10,673 nucleotides of DNA from Alphaproteobacteria bacterium. GTDB taxonomy: Bacteria; Pseudomonadota; Alphaproteobacteria; ATCC43930; CGMCC-115725. The notes under the pieces were generated by a model. The model searched no databases, was not told the DNA's origin, and saw nothing but the letters and a program-made list of their open reading frames with translations. The position numbers were made by a program, and so were the translations under genes. The DNA lies in NCBI GenBank assembly GCA_017353855.1, contig JAFMSA010000017.1, forward strand, positions 1-10,673, in the 5' to 3' direction. Below, piece after piece: positions 1 through 6,717 of this stretch; the stretch's first letter is position 1, and the number at the start of each line of letters is the position of its first letter.

Positions 1-250
1 GTTCGATGCGGGAGCCGTCCGGGAGAGACTGCCGGACATGATGGTATACTAAGATTACTGTGGATCGTTGCTCGGGGGTGGGTGCGCGGCATCCGGGGTC
101 CGGTGTGAACGGAGCCGATCGCTCGGCTTCTTCGGCGGCCAGCGCGATATCTCGGGCAGGCGCGGACAAGAATTGCCAGGCCATGGCGGCAAAGAGGATC
201 AGAAGGCGTGCGCACCAGCGTTTCGGTAGGTTCGGGAACTTTCTTTCCAT
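1..250 (-). CDS. Polysaccharide deacetylase, N-terminal part (runs off the left edge)
   Basis: Reading the minus strand from an ATG at 250 gives 83 open codons to the window edge. Residues about 13-30 (ARLLILFAAMAWQFLSAPA) form a signal peptide or membrane anchor after a basic N-terminus. A short linker rich in Pro, Glu and Ala leads to STVILVYHHV (residues 63-72), which matches the first strand of NodB-type polysaccharide deacetylases (typically V-x-L-x-YH-x-V). Such enzymes remove acetyl groups from peptidoglycan, chitin-like or biofilm polysaccharides outside the cytoplasmic membrane. The catalytic Asp and His residues lie outside the window, so activity cannot be judged. The start has only a weak AAGAG upstream. 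It is divergent from the acetyltransferase at 572. The family call rests on signal peptide plus one motif, so it is good but not certain. Confidence 0.72.
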   Translation of the reverse strand, partial: MERKFPNLPKRWCARLLILFAAMAWQFLSAPARDIALAAEEAERSAPFTPDPGCRAPTPEQRSTVILVYHHVRQSLPDGSRIE

Positions 251-571
251 CTCTTTTGCCTGCGTCGACTTGAGCTCTGATTGCGTGCGCTAGCCCGGAT
301 GCATCGCGCCGGATCTGCTTAACGCCTGCCGGCCATTTCTGCTGGGGGAGGCTCGCCGTCGTCGCGACACGCGCCCTGAACTCGACCAAAAAAGCCGGCC
401 ATTCCGACAGCTTTGCGCGCGGGATAGCCGGCGCGCGGCCGACGGGACCGGCAGCTGGTCGGCCCGCTCGAGCCCGGAGTCGGAATCGGACCCGGGCCCC
501 CGCGCGGGAGCATGGTCTGGAGTCGCCGGCGAGTCCCGCAAAATGCAGATTGTGTACCGAGGAGGAGCCGA
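251..571. other. Divergent intergenic region with no gene seen
   Basis: These 321 bases separate two divergent genes and should hold both promoters, but I see no clear sigma-70 or EcfG box. Overlapping open frames here have arginine- and proline-rich translations without family features. A 10-bp direct repeat, GCCGGCCATT, occurs at 328-337 and 394-403. It might be a regulator site, but could be chance in such GC-rich DNA. Confidence 0.4.
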
Positions 572-1219
572 ATGGTCGAAATCCGCGCCTGCCAGCCGAA
601 TGATCTAGAGGACCTCTACCGTATCTGCCTTGAGACTGCTGCGGGCGGCGCCCCCGCCGCCTACTCGGATCCCAAGCTGGTCGGGCATGTGTACGTTGCG
701 CCTTACGCGCTGTTGAGCCCGCAGACCGTGTTCGTCGCCGAGGACCCCGAAGGAGTCGGGGGTTACATTGCCGGCGCTCCGGACACGTGCTACTTCGAAG
801 CACTTCTGGAAGCCGAGTGGTGGCCCGGGCTCAGGCGGGTCTACAGTGATCCGTCCGATATCCCGCGCCCCAGGCGCAGCCTGGACCACTCGATGATGCA
901 CCGAATTCACCACCCCGGCCACACGCCAAACGAGATAGTAAAACGCTATCCCGCTCACCTCCATATCAACCTTCTGGCGCACCTTCGGGGTCAGGGCGTC
1001 GGGCGGAGATTGATGAACCAGTGGCTTCGAACGATCCGAAAAGCGGGATCACGGGGCGCTCACCTCGCGGTAGGCGCCGCGAACTCGCGGGCCATCCGAT
1101 TTTACCGGGCGTGCGGGTTCCGGGAGCTGTATCCCCGGGCGCGCGCGCGCTCAGACCCCATTTGGTTCGGTATAACCCTGTTGAACGGAGGCGGCATAAC
1201 AGCGGGAGCGGAATCTTGA
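572..1219 (+). CDS. GNAT-family N-acetyltransferase, O-GlcNAcase C-terminal-domain type
   Basis: The product is 215 aa. GNAT enzymes transfer acetyl from acetyl-CoA to an amine; the substrate here is unknown. The acetyl-CoA loop is RGQGVG (residues 139-144, fitting Q/R-x-x-G-x-G/A), followed by a helix and then AANSRAIRFYRACGF (169-183), the usual last strand-helix. The middle part (YVAPYALLSPQTVFVAED at 41-58, GGYIAGAPDT at 63-72, and the YPAHLHINLL lead-in to motif A) resembles the bacterial acetyltransferases related to the C-terminal domain of human O-GlcNAcase. I chose ATG 572 because GGAGGAG stands just upstream (about 561-567). An in-frame start at 512 has no such site and adds 20 unlikely residues. 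The gene converges on the GlsB-like gene at 1454. Family call is firm; the subgroup is from memory of the family pattern. Confidence 0.88.
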   Translation: MVEIRACQPNDLEDLYRICLETAAGGAPAAYSDPKLVGHVYVAPYALLSPQTVFVAEDPEGVGGYIAGAPDTCYFEALLEAEWWPGLRRVYSDPSDIPRPRRSLDHSMMHRIHHPGHTPNEIVKRYPAHLHINLLAHLRGQGVGRRLMNQWLRTIRKAGSRGAHLAVGAANSRAIRFYRACGFRELYPRARARSDPIWFGITLLNGGGITAGAES

Positions 1220-1401
1220 CGATGGAGCACATCCCGGGGGCCATCAAGCCGCGGCCCGTTGTTGCAAACCCTGCAGCAGGGCGCCGCATTCGCCCGGAAG
1301 CGTCCTTATGCTCGTGGTTGGGCAGGTGCTTTCGGTGGACTTGTGGAAGCGGCGGTGCCGTCCCGGAACAAATTTCCTGGTTCGCCTGTCGTCCGTGCTC
1401 C

Positions 1402-1444
1402 GAGAAGCGCAGCCGCTGCGACGCGCAATGCCGTGGCGCTTCTC
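1402..1444. terminator. Possible hairpin between convergent genes
   Basis: GAGAAGCGC (1402-1410) and GCGCTTCTC (1436-1444) form a perfect 9-bp inverted repeat with a 25-nt loop. The loop region overlaps a smaller CGCAG/CTGCG stem. It sits 10 bases beyond the GlsB-like stop codon, between that gene and the convergent acetyltransferase, where a terminator would be expected. There is no T-run on either side, so intrinsic termination is uncertain. The rest of 1220-1453 shows no convincing gene. Confidence 0.3.
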
Positions 1445-1453
1445 CCTCCTAAC

Positions 1454-1711
1454 TTAACTTACCCTGCGGCCTACCACTGCATGATAGATCAGCAACACGA
1501 TAACGGCCCCGATGATCGCGACAATCATGCTGTAGAAATTAAGTCCGGTAATGCCGCTTCCGCCAGCCAACGAGAAAACGATGCCCCCGACAATCGCCCC
1601 GACGATGCCGAGGACAGTGTCGAGAAGAAAACCCTGGCCCGTTTTGTCAACGATCTTGCTGGCGATGAAGCCGGCGATCAGGCCAAGGATAATCCACCCG
1701 ATGATCGACAT
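1454..1711 (-). CDS. GlsB/YeaQ/YmgE family small membrane protein
   Basis: This 85-aa protein is almost entirely three hydrophobic glycine-rich segments: about residues 3-20 (IIGWIILGLIAGFIASKI), 29-49 and 61-80, with a short basic tail. The opening GWIILGLIAGFIASKI and the central LGIVGAIVGGIVF are hallmarks of the 'transglycosylase-associated protein' family. The family's function is poorly known; the name came from gene context, and many members are induced by stress. Length is typical. ATG 1711 is preceded on the minus strand by GGAGAAGGGG (1718-1727) at 6-nt spacing. An exact EcfG-type promoter lies about 220 bases upstream (1932-1957), fitting a general-stress role. The neighbour upstream on the same strand is the GFA-domain gene, 258 bases away. 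Confidence 0.92.
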   Translation of the reverse strand: MSIIGWIILGLIAGFIASKIVDKTGQGFLLDTVLGIVGAIVGGIVFSLAGGSGITGLNFYSMIVAIIGAVIVLLIYHAVVGRRVS

Positions 1712-1931
1712 AACACACCCCTTCTCCGTGGAGACGTGCCCGGGTTACAGAGATCGTTTACCACCAGCTCGACCTCGGGTGTGAGAGCAAAACGACTCCT
1801 GTCTGGTCAGTATCCGGCGCACGCCACTGAAGCCACGGCGACCGACGATTTAGGCGCTCATTCCGCCAGTCCACACACCCGACGCTTCGCCGACGCGCCA
1901 TACGGCGCAGTATCGACGATATTCAGCTGCG

Positions 1932-1957
1932 AACGCGCGCGACTCACCATCAGTTCC
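1932..1957 (-). promoter_or_regulatory. EcfG-type general-stress promoter upstream of the GlsB-like gene
   Basis: Read on the minus strand, GGAAC (1957-1953) is followed by 17 bases and then CGTT (1935-1932). This is an exact match to the consensus used by the alphaproteobacterial extracytoplasmic-function sigma factor EcfG. It lies in the gap between the GFA-domain gene stop and the GlsB-like start and points toward the latter, leaving a leader of about 220 nt. By simple base counting, roughly 0.16 such matches are expected by chance in the whole window, and much less in this one gap. The long leader is the main reason for doubt. Confidence 0.55.
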
Positions 1958-1969
1958 GAACCGACTGAC

Positions 1970-2380
1970 CTATTCAGACGGCTGACCCTCGAAGGTCTCG
2001 TCACCTTCGGCGAAGGTGACCCAGGGCTGCTTGCTGCGCGTCCAGATGTGCCGGGTCGGTCGTAGCCATGACGTGTCGTCGAGCGTCCCGGCCCGGACGC
2101 GGATCACGCCGCCGCGCGGCAAGCTATAAGCCCAACTCGCGCAATCAGGGCATACGAACCGGGTATTGGGCCGGCCGCTGTCGGGCATGCGCTGGAGCGC
2201 TCGCGGTTCACCTGCGGTGAGACGGAAGGCTGCCTCCGGCAGCGTAATCCCCAGAGAAAAAGCGCTGCCCGTGATGCGTTGGCAATCGGTACAGTGACAC
2301 GTGTAGACGAGTTGCGGCTCCTCGGTGATCTCGTAGCGGATTTTCCCGCACTGGCAGCGGCCGGTCTGCGGAAGCTTCAT
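1970..2380 (-). CDS. GFA (CENP-V/GFA) domain zinc-binding protein
   Basis: The product is 136 aa. The GFA fold was named after glutathione-dependent formaldehyde-activating enzyme and binds two zinc ions; most members have no proven reaction, so no substrate is assigned. Visible ligands are CQCG (C9, C11), CHCTDCQ (C28, C30, C33) and VCPDC (C77, C80), in the family order, with the usual ITGSAF after the second cluster and AGTLDD near the C-terminus. ATG 2380 is chosen because GGGAGA lies just upstream (about 2389-2394) and the protein then starts MKLPQTGRCQCG, as family members do. A longer frame from 2431 adds 17 residues before the domain. The gene lies 78 bases downstream of the glycosyltransferase on the same strand and may share its transcript. 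Confidence 0.9.
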   Translation of the reverse strand: MKLPQTGRCQCGKIRYEITEEPQLVYTCHCTDCQRITGSAFSLGITLPEAAFRLTAGEPRALQRMPDSGRPNTRFVCPDCASWAYSLPRGGVIRVRAGTLDDTSWLRPTRHIWTRSKQPWVTFAEGDETFEGQPSE

Positions 2381-2458
2381 CTTGCTATTCTCCCATGCAA
2401 TTGGCGTAACCACCTCCGCTTTCCATGACATGCTGGCAGGTGGTTTTATGGGCGAAGC

Positions 2459-3589
2459 TCACCTTCTTTGCCAGGTGAAGGCTGAAGAAACTGCGTAATT
2501 CCACACCGCACCGACGGCGGCGCCCGCGACGCCCGACAACCACCAAGTGTAATGGTGGCCGAAGGCAGCGGACGCAATGCCAACGTTCGCCACTGCGCCA
2601 AGGCTACAAATTCCATAGAACGAAGCAAGGCCGGTTATGAACCGCTTACCCACGAGCCGCCGATCACGATAGGTCAGTATGTTATTGAGAACAAAATTGC
2701 TGGTCATTGCCACGACAGTTCCGGCAGCTTGTGCGACCGGAAAACTGACCAGCTGCAAAGCACAATAAAGGGTGACGAAGTGGACACCGACGCCGGACAG
2801 GCCGATGGCCGCGAAAGAGGCGAAGCGAACCGGAAGCAAGCGCCCGAAGAGCTTGTCGAGCAGCAGCGTCAGGTATTCCCAAGCAACCAGACTGTCGAGT
2901 TTGCTGACCCCATGCAACCGTTGCCGGAAAACGTACGGAATTTCGGAGAAGCGGTATGCGACCGGGGTCGACGCGAATAAGTCGACCAATATCTTGAAAC
3001 CTTGCCCGGACAAATGCCTGACAGTCCGCTCGAAGGCGGGGCGAGAAATGATAAAAAACCCGCTCATCGGGTCGCTCAACTCGGCGGATACGACGAAGCG
3101 GGCTACACAAGCGGCCAGTGCGCTGATCGTCGACCGGCGGCGACCCCACTTCCCGACACTGCCGCCCGGAGCATGCCGGCTGCCGATAACGACGTCGAGG
3201 TTTTGTTCCTTGATCGTGCCGAGCAGCTGCGGCAGCACTGTCTCGTCGTGCTGCAGATCGGCATCGATGACCGCGAGATAGGGTGCGCTGCTGGCGAGCA
3301 TCCCTTCGATAACGGCGCTGGATAGACCGCGCCGGCCGATACGTTGAATACAGCGGACGCGCGGATTGGTCTGCGCGAGATTGCGGACTTCGTGAGCGGT
3401 ACCGTCGGGGGAATCGTCGTCGATATAGATGACCTCCCACTCGATCCCGCACAGCGCGGCCTCGAGCCGTGCCAGGAGAGGTTCGACGTTGTCGCGCTCG
3501 TTGAAAGTCGGCACGATAACTGAGAGTTCAGGGCCCCTGGCACGTCCCGGGAGGGCCCGTGCGACCATTTCCTCTCCCACGCTGACCAC
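2459..3589 (-). CDS. Polyprenol-phosphate glycosyltransferase (GT2, DPM1-like) fused to a GtrA membrane domain
   Basis: The product is 376 aa. Residues 20-250 are a GT2 domain: SVIVPTFNE (23-31), IDDDSPDGT (56-64), the metal-binding DADLQHDE (109-116) and SDPMSGFF (172-179), the pattern of dolichol-phosphate-mannose synthase-like enzymes. These load a sugar from a nucleotide donor onto a polyprenyl phosphate at the cytoplasmic face. Residues 253-373 form a GtrA domain with four membrane segments, including the conserved SNFVLNNILTYRDR (297-310) and a C-terminal WNYAVSSAFTW. GtrA domains are thought to help flip or anchor lipid-linked sugars. The fusion is common in bacteria. The start is GTG 3589 after GGGGGACA (about 3594-3601). 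An in-frame ATG at 3568 after GGGAGAGGA is an equal alternative and costs only seven residues. The sugar is not predictable from sequence. Confidence 0.93.
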   Translation of the reverse strand: MVSVGEEMVARALPGRARGPELSVIVPTFNERDNVEPLLARLEAALCGIEWEVIYIDDDSPDGTAHEVRNLAQTNPRVRCIQRIGRRGLSSAVIEGMLASSAPYLAVIDADLQHDETVLPQLLGTIKEQNLDVVIGSRHAPGGSVGKWGRRRSTISALAACVARFVVSAELSDPMSGFFIISRPAFERTVRHLSGQGFKILVDLFASTPVAYRFSEIPYVFRQRLHGVSKLDSLVAWEYLTLLLDKLFGRLLPVRFASFAAIGLSGVGVHFVTLYCALQLVSFPVAQAAGTVVAMTSNFVLNNILTYRDRRLVGKRFITGLASFYGICSLGAVANVGIASAAFGHHYTWWLSGVAGAAVGAVWNYAVSSAFTWQRR

Positions 3590-4235
3590 ACCTGTCCCCC
3601 AACGATCTGGTAACTACAGCGATATCGCCGCTCGCGAGTATGGCCCCGATGCTCCGTGATTGAAAGCCATCGAGCTCAAAGACTGGTCGACCCCTTGTAT
3701 CACGAGAAGACTATCGAGGAGCACCGGCCGCTTTACGGTAAACCTCGCCAGCGTTGAGAGTATCCTATAGTCCTTTCGCGAGAAGACTGTGCGCCGGGAT
3801 ACAATGGCCAGGCCGGGAGATCTCCCGCGAGGTCGAATACATCGTGAGCCCCCAACGGGAATCCAGCGATGAAGCTGCGTGTCGGCTTGCCTGAGCCGTC
3901 CGCCGGTTTGTGCGGTGAAGCGGGCGCCTCTAGTCCGGGCGGATATACCACAGCCCGAGAAGCTTGCTCACACCCGATCCTTGCACACGGTGCCCGGATC
4001 AGCCGAGGAGCCTGATTGAGGCTGTCGCTAATGCTAGTCAGGCAGGAATCCGCACTCCCGCAAGGGCAAAGGGAATACGATGCCCGATCAGCAACAATCC
4101 GAGAGGCCAGATATCCGGCTGATAAATGCTGATGCGATAACGACGTGATCCCTCGCCTATTTCCGAGGCGTTTTCGCGAAGTCCGAGGGACGTGGCCCGT
4201 TTGCCGATCGCCTTCGAGCGTCGCGGCATTGGCGG
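3590..4235. other. Gene-poor stretch between the glycosyltransferase and the IS remnant
   Basis: No open frame here has a ribosome site together with a recognisable protein. Short frames on the minus strand at 3733-3951 and 4038-4229 have no family features. A 14-bp perfect palindrome, CGGGAGATCTCCCG, lies at 3814-3827, but about one of that size is expected by chance per window. The promoter of the glycosyltransferase must lie near 3600-3700 and cannot be identified by eye. This may be eroded mobile DNA continuous with the remnant to its right. Confidence 0.35.
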
Positions 4236-4713
4236 TCAGTTCGACGCGGCGATGCGGCCCAGGCTGGGAATAGCTGAGCGTAAGGGATCGCGCCCGGCAG
4301 AGGGGCAGGGATTCCTCCGGTCTTGTCTGGTCGCGGCGGGGTCGTTCGGTGGGTTGAGATCGGTGACGGCGAGAGCTCGCACGACGACAGCGGCGCGGTG
4401 TGTGTCGTGCGTGACGGAGCGCTTACAGGCCGGTTTGCCGGGATTGATGCCGACGACACCCCCATAACCGCTTGAGAGCGGTCGACGCCTCGATGCCGGA
4501 GAGATCGGAAGCGGCGGCCTTAAGGTACCTCCCGATGGTGCGGCGGAGAAGAAAGGCGAGCGCAGCGACGAAGATGCGTGCCTCCACCCGATCGCCGGTG
4601 CGGCGATAGATCGCTCGCACCTCGATGACGTCCTTGAGATTGGCGAACGCCGGCTCAGCCTCCGGCAACTTCTGCTAGAGACGCATAGTCTCGGCGGCAG
4701 GCAGAATAGGTTC
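4236..4713 (-). pseudogene. Remnant of an IS1634-like (IS4-superfamily DDE) transposase, C-terminal part
   Basis: Read on the minus strand just below a TAA at 4714-4716, the translation begins LPAAETMRL, meets a TAG (4675-4677), then reads QKLPEAEPAFANLKDVIEV and RAIYRRTGDRVEARIFVAAL. This is the end of IS1634-type transposases (LPAEEV...YK-L--VE-AFR-LK...RP-YH----RV-AH-F---LA). It includes the catalytic-Glu helix (here EAEPAFANLK). The frame is lost in a run of five C (4459-4463). In the next frame it continues GVVGINPGKPAC, then RSVTHDTHRAAVVVRALAVT and DLNPP, again like the family C-terminus, to a TGA at 4236-4238. The N-terminal two-thirds are missing. The fragment therefore has two in-frame stops and a frameshift and cannot be active. 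Its upper end is only 24 bases from the L,D-transpeptidase stop. No terminal inverted repeats were found. Confidence 0.7.
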
Positions 4714-4740
4714 TTATCTGGCGTCGGGCAGGCTCCTCTG

Positions 4741-6111
4741 TTACGGCCATAGCTCTGCGCTGCGCGATCTCGCCATTAACGGCGTCTGCAGGCGCCGCCA
4801 GATCTCGGCGTCACGGTGGTATGCGTCGGGGCGAAATTGCAAAGTACCGTCGATATCTACAAATGCAGTCTGGTAAACCACGAATACCGGCACGGGCACT
4901 GGCAGGGTGCTTTGGGTGGTGCTGCCCATCGCGATCGCTTGATTGATCATGTCGATCGGTTGCTGCATCAGCAGGGCGGCCAATTCGCGCGGATCCTGCA
5001 CCCGGATGCATCCATGGCTAATATGGCGGTCAGAGCGGCTGAACAGATTTTTGGACGGCGTGTCGTGCAGGTAAACGTCGAACCGGTTTGGCATATCAAA
5101 CTTAATCGTCCCGAGCCCCGAGGCGGGTCCCGGCAGCTGCTGAAGCTCGCCATTGGGCTCCATTACCATATTATGCCGCCTCAAGTAATTTGGATCGTAG
5201 CTGATCTTCGGCAGAATCTCTTCTGCAGCGATGTAATCCGGGACGTTCCATGGAGGGTTGAACTGGATTCCATCGATCGTGGCGCGGAACTCCGGGCTCT
5301 GATTGCGCTTGTAATCTTCACCGACAATGACCCGCGTAGAGAAAACCGGCCGATCAGCGCGATAGAGTATCAGTCGGGCGTCGGCAACGTTCACCCAGAC
5401 GCGGTCCGGTGGCAGCCGCCGCGGCAGCCAGCGTTGGCGTTCAAGATTCACCTCAATCTCCCGCAAGCGAATCGTCGTGGCCCTGTCGCCGACCCGGATG
5501 CCCGAGCGATAACTCTCCAAAACCCGGCGCAGCGCCCGGTAAGTCGGCGTCGTTGGCGCCTGCGCCTCGATCACTGCCGCCGGATCGGGGCTGTCGATAG
5601 CGGCGTCGAGCACAGCAGCCACATCTATCGGCCCAGGCGTCAAAGCCTCGTCATCGCTTCTGCGCTCAACCGGCATGGCGCCGCGGGCCAGGGCGTCCGC
5701 ATACGATAGGAAGGCGTCCGAGAGCAACAGTTCCCGCTCAAGCGGCTGCAGTCTCGCTGTCTGCTGCAGCAGGTTCGCGTGAAACAGCCCAGGGGCGAGA
5801 CCGTGATCGCCGGCGCGCAACACGGCATTCGTGAGCAAATTCGCCTGGGCCTGCCGGGTCGTCCACACTGGCTCGAAGCCATGAAGCGCATAGAAGCGCC
5901 GTAGCAGTCCGACATTCAGCCGTTCGCCCGCGACGACTAATTCAGGCTCGCTGTTGAGCAACTGGCCGAGTTCAGTGCTGCCATACCGTGCCGGTACGAA
6001 GACTGACCCGGGTTCCGGCCCCGCTGCAAGGACTGCCGTGCCAAATACACATGCTGCGGCGAGAGCGATCGTGCCGCCTGCAATCGGTCCGAATGCCAGT
6101 CGACCTCTCAT
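4741..6111 (-). CDS. Secreted L,D-transpeptidase, YcbB/LdtD-like
   Basis: The product is 456 aa. Residues 1-31 are a signal peptide (basic MRGR, hydrophobic core, cleavage near AVLAAG). Residues about 65-185 resemble the N-terminal scaffold of YcbB-type enzymes (RRFYALHGFEPVW, then AGDHGLAPGLFH). The YkuD catalytic domain spans about 238-382, opening VWVNVADARLILY and VIVGEDYKRNQSPEF. It contains FNPPWNVP, the His of YLHDTP (H349) and HISHGCIRV (363-371) with nucleophile C368. These enzymes make 3-3 peptidoglycan cross-links or attach proteins to the wall in the periplasm and are carbapenem-sensitive, penicillin-tolerant. ATG 6111 is chosen: GGAG (6119-6122) stands 7 nt upstream and gives a clean signal peptide. 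A TTG at 6135 would add eight residues. I see no separate peptidoglycan-binding repeat. It appears intact, although an IS remnant lies right after its stop. Confidence 0.93.
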   Translation of the reverse strand: MRGRLAFGPIAGGTIALAAACVFGTAVLAAGPEPGSVFVPARYGSTELGQLLNSEPELVVAGERLNVGLLRRFYALHGFEPVWTTRQAQANLLTNAVLRAGDHGLAPGLFHANLLQQTARLQPLERELLLSDAFLSYADALARGAMPVERRSDDEALTPGPIDVAAVLDAAIDSPDPAAVIEAQAPTTPTYRALRRVLESYRSGIRVGDRATTIRLREIEVNLERQRWLPRRLPPDRVWVNVADARLILYRADRPVFSTRVIVGEDYKRNQSPEFRATIDGIQFNPPWNVPDYIAAEEILPKISYDPNYLRRHNMVMEPNGELQQLPGPASGLGTIKFDMPNRFDVYLHDTPSKNLFSRSDRHISHGCIRVQDPRELAALLMQQPIDMINQAIAMGSTTQSTLPVPVPVFVVYQTAFVDIDGTLQFRPDAYHRDAEIWRRLQTPLMARSRSAELWP

Positions 6112-6227
6112 CGAGAAGCTCCATGATAACAACAAGATAGCCTCACCTAAAGCGTGATCCCGGCGTGACTTGCGCTTGATCCGGTGAAAAACGGCGGCGC
6201 GATTCGCGGCTCGGTATCAAGGTTGGG

Positions 6228-6252
6228 GGAACCTGTACGCGATAGAAACGTT
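6228..6252 (+). promoter_or_regulatory. EcfG-type general-stress promoter
   Basis: GGAAC (6228-6232), 16 bases, then CGTT (6249-6252) match the EcfG consensus exactly. It is divergent from the L,D-transpeptidase gene and points to the small ORF at 6323 and the proline-rich protein at 6508. This is the second exact match in the window, and both lie in intergenic DNA, which raises confidence in each. Confidence 0.6.
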
Positions 6253-6288
6253 TGGTAGAACGCGATGGTGCCCATCAGGACGAAATTT

Positions 6289-6305
6289 CTTGAAGTTTCT
6301 TCAAG
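6289..6305 (+). repeat. Tight hairpin in the leader of the EcfG-type transcript
   Basis: CTTGAAG (6289-6295), loop TTT, CTTCAAG (6299-6305) form a perfect 7-bp stem with a 3-nt loop. It begins about 37 bases after the promoter's CGTT box and ends about ten bases before the GAGGA that precedes the ORF at 6323. It could be an operator, an RNA hairpin affecting translation, or chance. It has no following T-run, so a terminator is unlikely. Confidence 0.4.
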
Positions 6306-6322
6306 CAGGAGTTAAGAGGAAG

Positions 6323-6439
6323 ATGCTCACTGATCGCTCCGACGGTGGCCCGCGCGTCGGCAAGCTTGAGCTGGAGGGGCGTAAGACAATGGCTTTGGCG
6401 ACCAAAGCCGACTTTGTGCCACGACGCGCGAACCACTGA
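6323..6439 (+). CDS. Possible small protein of 38 aa, no recognised family
   Basis: ATG 6323 follows AAGAGGA (about 6314-6320) at a short spacing, and the frame closes at a TGA at 6437-6439. The translation starts MLTDRSDGGPRVGKLELEGR and ends FVPRRANH. It is basic, with no membrane segment or motif I know, and is not like NepR. It would be the first cistron after the EcfG-type promoter, 68 bases ahead of the proline-rich gene. Support is only the ribosome site and position, so it may be chance. Confidence 0.3.
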   Translation: MLTDRSDGGPRVGKLELEGRKTMALATKADFVPRRANH

Positions 6440-6507
6440 CACTCCCCGACCTTTGCCGACTTACTAAACACACTCTGCCTACGAGCGTCTCAACCGTGGA
6501 GGAATGG

Positions 6508-6717
6508 ATGTTCGACATTGCACAAAAAGTAACCCACCACAGGCTGTTGCGTAATGCGGCGGTGATTGCCGTCGTGGTTTCCGCGGCGCTCCTCGAGGGG
6601 GCGTGTGCCCAGCACCCCGCTCCGCCGCCGCCGGAACCGACCATGGCTCCGCCTCCGCCTCCCGCCCCGGCTCCGACCCCGCCTCCGCCTCCGGTTACTG
6701 GCGGCGAACGGGGCTAA
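6508..6717 (+). CDS. Small secreted proline-rich protein
   Basis: The product is 69 aa. After a polar N-terminus (MFDIAQKVTHHRLLRN) comes a hydrophobic stretch AAVIAVVVSAALLEGACA (about residues 17-34). The remainder is a low-complexity tail of Pro and Ala (PPPPEP, PPPPPAPAP, TPPPPP) ending VTGGERG. The hydrophobic part with A-C-A before Gln fits a signal peptidase I site. As a lipobox it is poor, because Glu and Gly precede Ala-Cys. Proline-rich tails of this kind often span or contact the cell wall, which would suit the neighbouring L,D-transpeptidase, but that is inference. GGAGGA (6498-6503) stands 4 nt before ATG 6508. A GTG at 6496 is in frame but overlaps the ribosome site. The EcfG-type promoter at 6228 points at it. 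No family recognised. Confidence 0.55.
   Translation: MFDIAQKVTHHRLLRNAAVIAVVVSAALLEGACAQHPAPPPPEPTMAPPPPPAPAPTPPPPPVTGGERG

Noticed and set aside
1223..1452. Cys-rich plus-strand frame after the acetyltransferase (MEHIPGAIKPRP...)
   Set aside because: No ribosome site, no motif with regular cysteine spacing, and it overlaps the presumed terminator region of two convergent genes.
1761..1901. 46-codon ORF on the minus strand in the leader of the GlsB-like gene
   Set aside because: It starts about 30 bases after the EcfG-type box but has no ribosome site, and its Arg- and Trp-rich translation matches nothing known. Probably chance.
3814..3827. 14-bp palindrome CGGGAGATCTCCCG as an operator
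   Set aside because: About one perfect palindrome of this length is expected by chance in a window of this size, and it has no gene nearby in the right position.
6615..6717. Proline-codon repeats (CCGCCTCCGCCT-like) as a structural DNA repeat or CRISPR-like array
   Set aside because: The repeats simply encode the Pro/Ala tail of the small secreted protein; there are no spacers or regular units.
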